Below, in pieces: positions 18,508-27,741 of a stretch of DNA of 63,449 nt (positions are counted from its first letter, which is position 1; each line of letters begins with the position of its first letter). The DNA is taken from positions 1 through 63,449 of the forward strand of contig NZ_JACHVA010000083.1 in the NCBI RefSeq assembly GCF_014230055.1, written 5' to 3'. The notes under the pieces are model-generated. The model was not told where the DNA came from. It made no database searches and saw nothing but the letters and a program-made list of their open reading frames with translations. Source of the DNA: Puniceicoccus vermicola (GTDB lineage: Bacteria; Verrucomicrobiota; Verrucomicrobiia; Opitutales; Puniceicoccaceae). Position numbers and translations under genes: made by a program.

Positions 18508-18877
18508 GGGCTGCCGTTCGTCCCCAGCGGCGCAAAGCTGACCGACCGTCCACCCGGGACCGATTCGTGAGCCTGGGAGGAAGGTTTGAGGGAAGGATTT
18601 GGTGATCTTGAATGACTTCGTCACCTCACCGGGGATCCGCATCGGCCATGATTGATAAGTCCTATTAATACAAATCAGTGAATAGGATTCAAAATTCAAT
18701 CACCACGTCGGACCAAAATCGAAAATTCGAAGGGAATAAATTTTCATAGGACATTCATATCCAAAATCTTACAAATTCACACTAATCCCTCTCGCCCACT
18801 TTGAGTCAAAATCCGGCAAGAAAAGTGTCAAATTATTCTTGCCGAGCTTCCTTTCTGAGAACATGTCTCATAACCCT
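18508..18877. other. 370-bp intergenic region between tatD and the barrel gene
   Basis: No gene is evident. The right half (18650-18840) is clearly AT-richer than the surrounding coding DNA and holds the dyad described separately; the promoter of the barrel/imelysin genes is expected here. I could not define a convincing -35/-10 pair. Confidence 0.5.
18650..18701. promoter_or_regulatory. Nested inverted repeat upstream of the barrel/imelysin cluster
   Basis: An inner inverted repeat TCCTATT (18660-18666) / AATAGGA (18681-18687) lies inside an outer pair GATTGA (18650-18655) / TCAATC (18696-18701). Both arms are perfect. The dyad lies about 180 bp before the first gene of a cluster that looks iron-related, in an AT-rich spacer, so it is a candidate operator. 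It does not match the usual Fur box (GATAATGATAATCATTATC), so the binding protein is unknown. Confidence 0.3.
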
Positions 18878-19657
18878 ATGAAGCTGAAATCGAGTCTCAA
18901 TATTATCGGAGCCGCCAGTCTGGCGATTCCGGCTGCCCTCTCCGCGCAAGCGGTCGACGAAATCGAGGAGTTGGAAAAGGGTTCTCCCCTCGCATTCCTC
19001 AACGAAATGGAAACGGACGCCTCCGCAACTTTTGGTTGGGACAGCATCTACCTCGCAGAAGGTCGTGACGACCTCGGTGACGGCGGACTGGTCTACTCAG
19101 AATTTACTGGCTCAGCGGGCCCAGTCGCCCTCGGCACTTGGTATGCAGACGCTACCGATGTCGACTACAACGAATGGAACCTTTTTGGTGAGATTGCCTT
19201 CGAATTGACCGAAGGTCTGGAAGCCTATGTTGGCTACACCTACCTGGCCTTTTTCGAGGACGGCGAAAAGTCGGACGACAGCGAAGTTGGCGTTGGCGTT
19301 TCGTACGCGATCACCGACTACCTGGAAGCCAGTGCCGACTACGTCTACTCCTTCGAAGCGGAAGGTTCCTTTGTGGAAGTCGCTATCGCGGCGCCCTATG
19401 AAATTTCTGAAGGATTTTCGGTCGCTCCCTACGCTCTCCTCGGAATTGACTTCGGTTACCGTACCGAAGAATACGACGGTTGGAACCACCTCCAAGTCGG
19501 CCTCGATGCGGAATACCTGATCAGCGAGCGCTTCGCTGTCGGTGGATATGCCGCTTACGCCTTTGCGTTGCGTGATATCGAGAAGGAAGAGGACACCACC
19601 GGACAAGAGATCGGTGACCAGCCTGCCTTCGGCGTTTACGCCTCGGTCGGATTCTAA
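18878..19657 (+). CDS. TorF-like outer-membrane beta-barrel protein
   Basis: This 259-residue protein has a signal peptide (MKLKSSLNIIGAASLAIPAA, cleavage near SAQA) and an acidic mature part of alternating polar/aromatic strands. Its features match the TorF-type putative barrel family: ATFGWDSIYLAEGRDD near the front, GTWYADATDVDYNEWNLFGE, repeated LEAYVGYTY-type strands and a C-terminal phenylalanine (YASVGF) typical of outer-membrane proteins. In-frame ATGs at 18863 and 18878 are both possible; the latter gives the cleaner signal peptide. It stands first in line before imelysin and the di-heme protein, which suggests a shared nutrient or metal response. The ligand is unknown. Confidence 0.75.
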   Translation: MKLKSSLNIIGAASLAIPAALSAQAVDEIEELEKGSPLAFLNEMETDASATFGWDSIYLAEGRDDLGDGGLVYSEFTGSAGPVALGTWYADATDVDYNEWNLFGEIAFELTEGLEAYVGYTYLAFFEDGEKSDDSEVGVGVSYAITDYLEASADYVYSFEAEGSFVEVAIAAPYEISEGFSVAPYALLGIDFGYRTEEYDGWNHLQVGLDAEYLISERFAVGGYAAYAFALRDIEKEEDTTGQEIGDQPAFGVYASVGF

Positions 19658-19682
19658 TCCCTGCGACCCAATTTACCACTGA

Positions 19683-19707
19683 GCCCCCTTGCCGATGGCA
19701 AGGGGGC
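19683..19707 (+). terminator. Hairpin after the barrel gene
   Basis: A perfect 11-bp stem GCCCCCTTGCC / GGCAAGGGGGC with a 3-nt loop lies 25 bases after the stop. It is very stable but lacks a U-tract, so it may act as an RNA stabiliser or partial terminator before the imelysin gene. Confidence 0.5.
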
Positions 19708-19761
19708 CGTCAGGGTAAAGCCCAGACTCCCTGACTTTCTCGAAAAACAAACATCCACACC

Positions 19762-20913
19762 ATGAAACTCTCTCTCACCAAAATCTCGCTCCTTCTGGCC
19801 TTCGCGACTCCCGCGATGGCTGACCAGCCCTCTGAAGAGCTGAAGAAAAGCGTCGTCGAAAACTACGCAGACATCGTCCACGCCAATTACGCGGACTCTC
19901 TCGCCTCCGCGGAACTCCTCCAAGGAGCCATCGCCAATCTGGCCGAGAATCCAACCGAAGAATCTCTTTCCCAAGCCAAAGCACTATGGCTTTTCGCCCG
20001 TAACTCCTACGGAGAATCTGAAGTCTACCGTTTCTACGAAGGTCCCATTGACTCCGAAGAAGACGGTCCCGAAGGCCTTCTCAACGCATGGCCGATGGAC
20101 GAATCTTACATCGACTCAGTAGAAGGCCTGCCCGAGAGCGGAATCATTCACAACGAATCCGACTTTCCGGAAATCACCCCCGAACTTCTCGCCGAATTGA
20201 ACGAGAAAGATGGGGAAACGAACATCAGCTCCGGCTGGCACGCGATTGAGTTCCTCCTCTGGGGACAGGACTTTACCGACGGCGGAGCGGGCGAACGTCC
20301 CCTGAGCGACTTCACCTCCGACGATTTTGCGGGTCGCCGCCTCGCTTACCTTCAAGCCGCCGCCGATCTCCTGGTCCAACACCTATCGGACCTCGAAGCC
20401 GCTTGGCAGCCCGACGCCGACAACTACCGCGCCGAATTCATCGCAGCACCCGCTGACGAATCCATCCGCAACATCCTTCAAGGAATTGGAATGATGAGTG
20501 GTTTCGAGCTTTCCGGTGAACGCATTCTCGTGGCCTTGGAAACTCAGGCGCAAGAAGACGAGCACTCCTGCTTTAGCGACAACACCCACAAAGACGTTCT
20601 CGCGAACGCCCAAGGTGCGCTCAACGTCTATGAAGGCCGTTACTTCAGCCGACTCGATCGCTCTCTCACAGATGGTCCTGGCATCCGCGACCTCGCGGCC
20701 GCAATGGATCCCGAAGTCGCTGAAGAAATCGGAGCTCAGATCGAGACTTCCGTGGCCCTCGCCGCAACCGTTCCCGCTCCTTTCGACCAAGCGATCCTCC
20801 AAGAGAACGGACGCGCGTCTCTCCAAATCTTGGTCGATTCTCTCTTCACCCAAGCCGCGATGATTCAAGAGCTGGCTTCCGAAATGGGCCTCTCGATCGC
20901 GATTGTAGAATAG
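19762..20913 (+). CDS. Imelysin (IrpA/EfeO-like M75) family protein
   Basis: This 383-residue exported protein has a signal peptide (MKLSLTKISLLLAFATPAMA). The mature part is helical with the signature GWHAIEFLLWGQD at residues 158-170, including the GxHxxE motif (G158, H160, E163) of the imelysin/IrpA group. Insulin-cleaving activity gave the family its name, but many members are linked to iron uptake and lie beside di-heme DUF1111 proteins, as here. The family role as an iron-responsive periplasmic or outer-membrane-attached protein is established; the exact biochemical function is not. It follows the barrel gene by about 100 bp. Confidence 0.9.
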   Translation: MKLSLTKISLLLAFATPAMADQPSEELKKSVVENYADIVHANYADSLASAELLQGAIANLAENPTEESLSQAKALWLFARNSYGESEVYRFYEGPIDSEEDGPEGLLNAWPMDESYIDSVEGLPESGIIHNESDFPEITPELLAELNEKDGETNISSGWHAIEFLLWGQDFTDGGAGERPLSDFTSDDFAGRRLAYLQAAADLLVQHLSDLEAAWQPDADNYRAEFIAAPADESIRNILQGIGMMSGFELSGERILVALETQAQEDEHSCFSDNTHKDVLANAQGALNVYEGRYFSRLDRSLTDGPGIRDLAAAMDPEVAEEIGAQIETSVALAATVPAPFDQAILQENGRASLQILVDSLFTQAAMIQELASEMGLSIAIVE

Positions 20914-20936
20914 CCTAGCACATTGACCATATCAGT

Positions 20937-21002
20937 AATCCCCCTCGAATAAAGGGGGATTGGTTGAACAGCCATCCCTTCCTCGTGATTGAGGAAGGGA
21001 TG
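20937..21002 (+). terminator. Double hairpin between the imelysin and di-heme genes
   Basis: Two perfect stems stand in series. AATCCCCC (20937-20944) pairs with GGGGGATT (20954-20961), and CATCCCTTCCTC (20973-20984) pairs with GAGGAAGGGATG (20991-21002) around a 6-nt loop. Neither is followed by a long U-run. They may separate or balance expression of the two genes. Confidence 0.5.
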
Positions 21003-21032
21003 ATCTGTTTACCCATCATTTCAAAATTCTCC

Positions 21033-22451
21033 ATGAATTCTCTCCGCACCAAAATCCTATTCGTCCCCATCGCGAGTCTCGGACTGTTGCTACTCGGTGC
21101 CGTGAACCGGGAATCTCTTCCCAATTCTGTCGAAGTATTTGAATATGATACCAGCCCCGATAGTGGTGGGGAAACCACGCGTTTCGAGCAGGGACGCGAC
21201 GCCTTCAATCGCCCCACCCCCAATCTCACCCTCAAGAACCGTACCTCCTTTTTTGTCGGCAACTCATTCTTTAAGCAGAACTGGATCGCCGCCCCAGGCT
21301 CCGCAGTCGCCCGCGACGGTGTCGGCCCCTATTTCAACGCCCGCTCCTGCACTGGCTGCCACACCTTCGATTCCCGTGGACGCATGCCGGAAAATGCCGA
21401 AGAGGCTCCCATCGCCTTGCTGATCCGCATTAGCCGGGGAATCGATCCCGAAACGGGAGCCCCCATTCCGGATCCCCAATACGGGCTTCAGCTACAAAAT
21501 TTCTCGCTCCCCGGCCTCCAGCCCGAGGTCAACATTTCGCTCGATTGGGAAACCATCGAAGGCACCTACCCCGACGGCACTCCCTACACCCTGCAGAAAC
21601 CCATTCTGACCTATTCGGAATGGAAGGACGGGCCTCCCGAAGAAGGCCTGCTCACCGGACCGCGCCTAGCCCCTCAAATTCCCGGAGTCGGCCTCCTCGA
21701 AGCGATTTCCGCCGAAACTCTTCATTCCTTCGCCGATCCAGACGATAGCGATGGAGACGGCATTTCGGGCAAACTCTCCATCGTCGGAACCGATTCCGAA
21801 GGCGACCCGTTGATCGGACGCTTTGGTTGGAAGGCCGAGCAGCCGACCGTGCGCCATCAAAGTGCCGCCGCCTTCCTCGGAGATATGGGGCTCTCGACCT
21901 CTCTCTTCACCGACGACCACGATCAGGCACCCTACGACCGTGAACGCTATCCGACTGGTGGAGAGCCTGAAGTGGAAGACAAGATCCTCGACCACGTCAG
22001 TCGCTATACCATGCTCCTCGGCGTTCCCGGTCGCCGAAATACGGAAGACTTGGAAGTCCGCCGCGGACAACGTCTGTTCCATGAAATCGGATGCGCCTCC
22101 TGTCACATTCCGAAAATGGAAACGGGAGAAGTCGAGGGGATCCCGGAAGTGTCTCATCAAACGATTCGGCCCTACACCGACCTGCTTCTCCACGACATGG
22201 GCGAAGGCCTTTCGGACGAGCGTCCCATCTTCAACGCCTCCGGCCGCGAATGGCGCACTCCTCCTCTCTGGGGGATCGGCACCCTCGACACCGTCTACGG
22301 AGAAACAGCCTACCTCCACGACGGCCGCGCCTCCACCATGGAAGAAGCCATCCTCTGGCACGGCGGAGAAGCCGAGCAGAGCAAGGAAGACTTCACCCAT
22401 CTCTCCGCCGAAGACCGCCAAGCCGTGATCGCGTTTCTCGAGTCGTTGTAG
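21033..22451 (+). CDS. Di-heme oxidoreductase family protein (DUF1111), c-type cytochrome
   Basis: This 472-residue exported protein has an N-terminal signal/anchor (about 8-23, ILFVPIASLGLLLLGAV). It has two haem c attachment sites, C106-TG-C109-H110 (SCTGCHTF) and C354-AS-C357-H358 (GCASCHIP). The rest matches the di-heme oxidoreductase/thiol-oxidoreductase group (DUF1111) that commonly accompanies imelysin genes; the YLHDGRASTMEEAILWHGGE tail is characteristic. I chose ATG 21033; a start further upstream would run through the hairpin. A role in iron oxidation or reduction during uptake is an inference from gene neighbourhood. Confidence 0.9.
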   Translation: MNSLRTKILFVPIASLGLLLLGAVNRESLPNSVEVFEYDTSPDSGGETTRFEQGRDAFNRPTPNLTLKNRTSFFVGNSFFKQNWIAAPGSAVARDGVGPYFNARSCTGCHTFDSRGRMPENAEEAPIALLIRISRGIDPETGAPIPDPQYGLQLQNFSLPGLQPEVNISLDWETIEGTYPDGTPYTLQKPILTYSEWKDGPPEEGLLTGPRLAPQIPGVGLLEAISAETLHSFADPDDSDGDGISGKLSIVGTDSEGDPLIGRFGWKAEQPTVRHQSAAAFLGDMGLSTSLFTDDHDQAPYDRERYPTGGEPEVEDKILDHVSRYTMLLGVPGRRNTEDLEVRRGQRLFHEIGCASCHIPKMETGEVEGIPEVSHQTIRPYTDLLLHDMGEGLSDERPIFNASGREWRTPPLWGIGTLDTVYGETAYLHDGRASTMEEAILWHGGEAEQSKEDFTHLSAEDRQAVIAFLESL

Positions 22452-22471
22452 GATCCCAACAGATCAACTCA

Positions 22472-23208
22472 GGTAGCGCGCCATGGCCCATGGCGCACCC
22501 CAGTGGGTATAAAGCAATCGACTCTGATCCCCATACATTCGCAGAATGCGGGTTGGGCCAACCCGCGCTACCTTTGGCGGCACGACGTTCGGCACACAGG
22601 CTGGAAGCCCCTTTTTCCAGACGACAACCAGTTCAATCGAGCGACCCTGAGATGGGGGCAGCTGAAGCTACTCCCCGTAGCCGCTCAGCTTTAGCTGCGC
22701 GGTCCTGCGGTTTCGGAAGGTCTTGCTCGGGTGCCGTTCGGAAAATACGCGATGGGGGCAGCTGAAGCTACTCCCCTACTTCCCGTAGCCGCTCAGCTTT
22801 AGCTGCGCGGTCCTGCGGTTTCGAGAGGTCTTGCTCAGGTGCCGTTCGGAAAATACGCGATGGGGCAGCTGAAGCTGCTCCCCTACTTCTCTGCCTATTT
22901 ACATCACCGCGATTCCGTCAATGGTCAGCTAGGTAACCCACAATGGCGCACCTCGGTGAGTATAAAGCGATCAACTCTGATCCTTCTTAAATTCGCAGAA
23001 TGCGGGTTGGGCCAACCCTCGCTACCTTTGGCGGCACGACATTCGGGACACAGGCTAGCAGCCTGTAGCACTTTTACTGATCGCATAAGCCGTTCGGTTT
23101 CCGTGCGAGTGCGGATCAGACTTAAAACCGCTCAGTCAGCTTAGTTTCAAAGTTGAGCGCTTGACAGACCGCGATCGAGAGAGCTGGAAGCTCTCACTAC
23201 TTTCGGTC
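22472..23208. repeat. Palindrome-rich repeat island A (left of the metal-efflux operon)
   Basis: No gene is evident; the region is assembled from repeat units. A first partial X unit is at 22472-22615. Y units begin with GATGGGGGCAGCTGAAGC: Y1 22651-22750, Y2 22751-22858 and a partial Y at 22859. A full X unit (about 22929-23208) ends in GAGAGCTGGAAGCTCTCACT. The stretch 22751-23208 aligns along its length with 29638-30083. Hairpins include GCGGGTTGG-G-CCAACCCGC, CAGGCT-AGC-AGCCTG and GAGAGCT-GGA-AGCTCTC. I see nothing recognisable in the following 23209-23441, which lies downstream of cusA. Confidence 0.85.
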
Positions 23209-23441
23209 CCGATTAGCTGAGCTATCGAGACCTCTGCCATTGGGACGCTGAAGTGACGTTCTACTACCCGTACGCTGTTCGTTCCGCCCTCCTTCACGGC
23301 GACCCGCAATTGTGCGGGCCGCCGTCCTGACCCTTCGGGAGTCTCTATGAAGCTGATGAGTCTCGTCGAAGCTTAGCGGCCAGGGGACTCGAACGTCTAT
23401 GACCTCGTTCTCGTCCGAAAGGCGGAAATGACTACGGTTTA

Positions 23442-26400
23442 CTAGAAAGTTTTCGTGCGAATTGGTTGCGATCCGGCACTTGTGCTTGGCTCCCGTGGCA
23501 AGCTCACCGCAAACCATTTGTAGAGCGCGGGCAGCACGAGGAGAGTGAGAATGGTGGAAGAGACCAATCCGCCGATGACCACGATTGCCAATGGCCGTTG
23601 TACTTCGCTCCCCGGTCCGGTTGCCAGGAGAAGCGGAACGAGCCCCAAAGCTGTGGTGCCCGCGGTCATGAGGACCGGACGCACCCGAAGACAGGCGGCC
23701 TTCACACTCACCACATGAATATCCATCCCCTCCCGGAAGAGTTGATTGAGATAGGTCACCAGCACCATTCCATTCCCCAAGGCGATACCGAAGAGAGCGA
23801 TGAAGCCAATGCTCGAGGGAACCGACAGGTTTTCTCCGGCGATCCAAAGGGCCACAACTCCTCCCACCAATGCCAGAGGAATGTTGAGTAGAATCAACGC
23901 CGTATTCTTCAAGGAAGTAAACGAGAGATAAATTAGCAGCGCGATAAGCGCTAAGGTAATGGGCACTACCACTAGCAGTCGCTGATTGGCCTCCTTTTGC
24001 AGTTCGTACTGGCCTCCCCAAGTCACGAGATAACCGGGAGGCAGGTCGACTTCTGCATCAATGGCCTTTTGGGCCTCCTCAACAAAACTCCCGATATCCC
24101 GCCCGACAACGTTCGACTGAATCTGCAGGTATCGCTGGGTGTTCTCTCTGACGATGGAAAGAGGCCCGGTAATTTCCTCGATAAGAGCAATCTCGCCTAG
24201 GGGAATCATCGCTCCTTCAGGAGTTCGAATGATCAGCGCCCCAAGGTCTTCCACCGTATCCCGAGCATCCTTCTGGTAACGAACATAGATGTCGAAACGG
24301 CGTACCCCTTCGTAGATCTGACCTGCTTCGACACCGCCTACTGCGGCTTCGATCAACGCTTGGACCTCCGAGAGGTTAAACCCGTAGCGCGACACGGCCT
24401 CACGATCCGGACGGATGACAATCTGAGGCGCTCCGGTAATCTGGCCAGCCTGCACGTCGGCCGCTCCGTCGACCTCGCGGACGACATTCGCGATGTCCTC
24501 CCCTTTTTCCTTGAGGATATCGAGGTCGGGCCCGAATAGCTTGATCGCCAGCTGCGCTTTGGTTCCACCAATCAATTCGTCCACCGAAAGCTGAATTGGC
24601 TGGGTCATGTTGGCCTGCACGCCCGGCATCCCTTCAAGCTTCTCGCGCATCGCATTCTCGACGTCGGCTTGAGTGAAGCCATCGCGCCACTCGGACGGAT
24701 CCTTGAGCACCACCATCATATGTACGGTGTTGACGGGATCCCCATGCGCTCCCACTTCCCCACGGCCGATTCTTGAGATCGCCTGTTCGATTTCCGGGAT
24801 CTCCAATAATCGCCTTTCGGCAATCATCGTGTTCCGCTGAGTCTCCGCAAGGGATACCGAAGGGGCCATCGTCAAATTTGCAATGATGTCGCCCTCCATA
24901 AGTCGCGGCGTGAACTCCGAGCCAAGTTTCGGAAAGACCCATAGACCGACGAGCAGCAAAGCCGCCGCCAATCCCACTGCCAACCAGCGAAGCCGCACGA
25001 AGAACGAGACGACGGGACGATAAACGGCAACGAGCGCACGGACGACCCAGATCTCCTGAGGTTTTTCTTCCGTTTCCTTGTTTCTCCGCGAAAGATTAGG
25101 CAGGAACAACGCCGCGAATACCGGGGCCCCGAAGAGTGCGTAAATCAGCGAGCCAAACATCGCCAAAGAGACGGTGTAGGCCAGAGGGCGGAACATCTTC
25201 CCCTCGACTCCCTGCAGGGTAAAGAGAGGGATGAAGACCAGGACCACGATCAGGGTGGCAAAAGTAATCGGCTTCGCCACCTCCTGGCAGGCCCGGGCAA
25301 TGATCCGAATCTTACTCTCGCTGCCTGCCGATGTTCTCATCAGGCGATCCGTATTCTCCACCATGACAATCGTCCCGTCGACCATCATCCCGATCGCGAT
25401 GGCCAATCCCCCCAGGGACATCAAGTTCGCCGAGATGCCAAAGTAGTACATAGCCGTCGTGGCAATGAGCACCGAGAATGGAATCGCCAAGGCGACCACC
25501 AAGCTCGGTCGAAATCCTCCGATGAACAACAATAGCACCAGGACGACCAGAATGATCCCTTGAAGCAAAGCACTGGTGACGGTGTTCACCGCTCCTTCCA
25601 CCAACGTTTTCTGTTCGTAGTAAGGGTCTATGACAATCCCCTCCGGCAAGGCTTCTTGAATCTCTCCCAACTTGTTCTCTACGGCCTCAATCACCGTCGA
25701 AGAGTTGGTGCCATAGAGCTTGATCACCATCCCGGAAACAACCTCTTCAATTCCGTTTCTTGTCTGCAGCCCTTGGCGAATCTCTCCACCGATCTCAACG
25801 TCGGCGACTTCCTCCAGATAGACCGGTGTCCCGTCCTCGTGGCTCACGATGATGCTCTTCAGATCATCCATCCCGTCGGCCAGTCCCTCGGAGCGGAGAA
25901 TGAACATTTCCCCGTTTCGCTCAAGGAACTGCCCTCCGACATTTTCGTTATTCTCCTCAATCCGCTCGATCAGATCATGAAGCGATACGTTATAACGAAG
26001 AAGCGCATCGGGATCGACATTGACCTGGAACTGCTTCACGAAGCCGCCGATGCCCAGGACCTCGGTCACACCAGGCACCGTCTGCAAGTTGAACTTCACG
26101 ACCCAGTCCTGCAGCGACCGTAAATCCTCCAGAGAATATTCACCCGTGGTATCGATCAGGTTGTAATAGAGCACCAGCCCCTGCCCTGTCGAAATCGGTC
26201 CCATTTCTGGTTCGCCAAAACCATCGGGGATCGCTTCTCGAGCCTCGCCGAGCCGCTCCCCCACCACTTGCCGGGCAAAGTAGATGTCCGTGCCCTCTTC
26301 AAAATAGATGCTCACCACCGAGAGCCCAAAGTTGGAGACCGATCGAATCTCGGTAACCTTGGGTAAGCCGCTCATGGAGGCCTCGACCGGGAAGGTGACA

Positions 26401-26591
26401 AACTTTTCCACTTCCTCCGGGCCCAATCCCGAAGTGACGGTAAAGACCTGCACGAGTGCTGGCGACACGTCCGGAAATGCATCCACCGGAAGCTTCTTAT
26501 AGCTCAAATATCCCGCGCCCATCACCGCCAGGGTAAGAAGGACGACGACGAGTTTATTCCGCAGAACGGATTCAATCCAATGATTCAACAT
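23442..26591 (-). CDS. Heavy-metal RND efflux pump, inner-membrane component (CusA/CzcA family)
   Basis: This 1049-residue proton-driven RND transporter of the heavy-metal (HME) group has the standard size and layout. The N-terminal helix (RNKLVVVLLTLAVMGAG) is followed by a pore domain. Helix 4 carries AIGMMVDGTIVMVEN, with the acidic residues that relay protons in this group, and a second repeat with its own helix bundle ends at the C-terminus. The helix-4 signature is of the DG...EN form, not the CusA DA..., so copper/silver is not assured; Zn, Co, Ni, Cd or Cu remain open. It starts 16 bp after the adaptor gene in the same operon. Confidence 0.93.
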   Translation of the reverse strand: MLNHWIESVLRNKLVVVLLTLAVMGAGYLSYKKLPVDAFPDVSPALVQVFTVTSGLGPEEVEKFVTFPVEASMSGLPKVTEIRSVSNFGLSVVSIYFEEGTDIYFARQVVGERLGEAREAIPDGFGEPEMGPISTGQGLVLYYNLIDTTGEYSLEDLRSLQDWVVKFNLQTVPGVTEVLGIGGFVKQFQVNVDPDALLRYNVSLHDLIERIEENNENVGGQFLERNGEMFILRSEGLADGMDDLKSIIVSHEDGTPVYLEEVADVEIGGEIRQGLQTRNGIEEVVSGMVIKLYGTNSSTVIEAVENKLGEIQEALPEGIVIDPYYEQKTLVEGAVNTVTSALLQGIILVVLVLLLFIGGFRPSLVVALAIPFSVLIATTAMYYFGISANLMSLGGLAIAIGMMVDGTIVMVENTDRLMRTSAGSESKIRIIARACQEVAKPITFATLIVVLVFIPLFTLQGVEGKMFRPLAYTVSLAMFGSLIYALFGAPVFAALFLPNLSRRNKETEEKPQEIWVVRALVAVYRPVVSFFVRLRWLAVGLAAALLLVGLWVFPKLGSEFTPRLMEGDIIANLTMAPSVSLAETQRNTMIAERRLLEIPEIEQAISRIGRGEVGAHGDPVNTVHMMVVLKDPSEWRDGFTQADVENAMREKLEGMPGVQANMTQPIQLSVDELIGGTKAQLAIKLFGPDLDILKEKGEDIANVVREVDGAADVQAGQITGAPQIVIRPDREAVSRYGFNLSEVQALIEAAVGGVEAGQIYEGVRRFDIYVRYQKDARDTVEDLGALIIRTPEGAMIPLGEIALIEEITGPLSIVRENTQRYLQIQSNVVGRDIGSFVEEAQKAIDAEVDLPPGYLVTWGGQYELQKEANQRLLVVVPITLALIALLIYLSFTSLKNTALILLNIPLALVGGVVALWIAGENLSVPSSIGFIALFGIALGNGMVLVTYLNQLFREGMDIHVVSVKAACLRVRPVLMTAGTTALGLVPLLLATGPGSEVQRPLAIVVIGGLVSSTILTLLVLPALYKWFAVSLPREPSTSAGSQPIRTKTF

Positions 26592-26607
26592 GATTGCCCC
26601 CCTCCGA

Positions 26608-27741
26608 TCAATGATGGTGACCGCCGAATGAGCCTTTGCCCATTTCCGCTTTCAGGGAGATCGCATTGTCGACGACAATGGATTCGCCGGCCTGCAAGCC
26701 CGCGAGGATCTCCCAGGAATCCGCGTCACTCCGGCCAAGCTGAACCGGTCGAGACTCAAACCCTTCCTCACCCTGAACAAAGACCACGTTCCCCTCCTCC
26801 ATCGTCAAGACGGCAGAGCGAGGCACGATCAAGTCGACCTGAATTTCAGCCACCTCGATCCGTCCTTTGACAAACTCACCGGGCCTCCATACGCCTTCTT
26901 CATTGTCCACCACGACTCGAGCCAACCCGGTTCGCGTGTGCTCATCCACGGTCGGGGCGAGATAGGCAATCTCACCCCTAAAGTTGGTTCCGTTGTGATT
27001 CCCCTGAACTTCTACGGGCAACCCCTTGCGCACCTCTCCCAGATAACGTTGATAGACTCGAAGATCGGCCCAGACCGTTGACAGATCCGCCACGGTGAAC
27101 AGTGGAACCCCGGATCCGACAGTCTGACCGGGGGTCAGGTCATACTCGACAATCATTCCGTCAATCGGAGCCTTCACGTCGAACGATACCAACGTCTCTG
27201 CACTTTCGAGACGCGCCAGTACCTGTCCCTTCTTCACCTCGTCAGCAAGACGCACGGAAATCGAGAGGATCGTTCCCGCATATTGGGGCGTCACGTAGGC
27301 AATCTTCTCCCCATTGAAGCCGATTTCTCCCGGCAGAGTGATGTAGCGATGAAGAACCCCCTTAGACGCCTCCGCCAGTCGAATTCCGAATTCTTCCTGC
27401 ACCTCGGGAGAAAGCGAAACCATCTCCTCATGGTCGTCATGCCCTTCTTCCCCGTGGGCATGCTCCTCTTTATTCTCCCCAGTACCATGCCCTCCGTGCT
27501 CATGGTCTGAATGGTCGCCGTGGTCATCATGCTCAGCCTCCTCTCCTTCGGCATGGTGCTGGCTTTCCCCGGCCTCCGATTTATGGTGCTCCGGTTCGGC
27601 GTGATCGTGGCCACCTTCGTGCCCGAAACTGGGAGATGCGACGAGAAGTCCAGCCAATAGCAGCGTCTGGAGACGGCGGTTCAAAAGCGAAAACAGTGGG
27701 TGGGTCAAAATCTTCATGGTGAAAGTTCTAAATGGTTTCAT
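26608..27741 (-). CDS. RND efflux periplasmic adaptor subunit, histidine-rich (CusB/CzcB family)
   Basis: This 377-residue membrane-fusion protein bridges the pump and the outer-membrane channel. After a signal segment (LQTLLLAGLLVASPSFG) there is a His/Asp/Glu-rich stretch (about residues 40-105), and a further GGHHH at the very end. Both are likely metal-binding. The core has lipoyl/barrel elements (AYVTPQYAGTILSISV and AKGVLHRYITLPGEIGF). The start at 27741 overlaps the stop of the outer-membrane gene by 4 bp (ATGA); an ATG nine codons later is an alternative start. The His richness fits divalent-metal handling such as Zn, Ni or Co rather than proving it. Confidence 0.92.
   Translation of the reverse strand: MKPFRTFTMKILTHPLFSLLNRRLQTLLLAGLLVASPSFGHEGGHDHAEPEHHKSEAGESQHHAEGEEAEHDDHGDHSDHEHGGHGTGENKEEHAHGEEGHDDHEEMVSLSPEVQEEFGIRLAEASKGVLHRYITLPGEIGFNGEKIAYVTPQYAGTILSISVRLADEVKKGQVLARLESAETLVSFDVKAPIDGMIVEYDLTPGQTVGSGVPLFTVADLSTVWADLRVYQRYLGEVRKGLPVEVQGNHNGTNFRGEIAYLAPTVDEHTRTGLARVVVDNEEGVWRPGEFVKGRIEVAEIQVDLIVPRSAVLTMEEGNVVFVQGEEGFESRPVQLGRSDADSWEILAGLQAGESIVVDNAISLKAEMGKGSFGGHHH

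Noticed and set aside
18650-18701. Fur box upstream of the imelysin cluster
   Set aside because: The cluster made it likely, but the dyad does not match the known Fur consensus closely enough to name it.
23197-24021. 274-codon minus-strand open frame overlapping the end of the RND pump gene
   Set aside because: It is in another frame over the pump's C-terminal coding region and shows no protein-family features.
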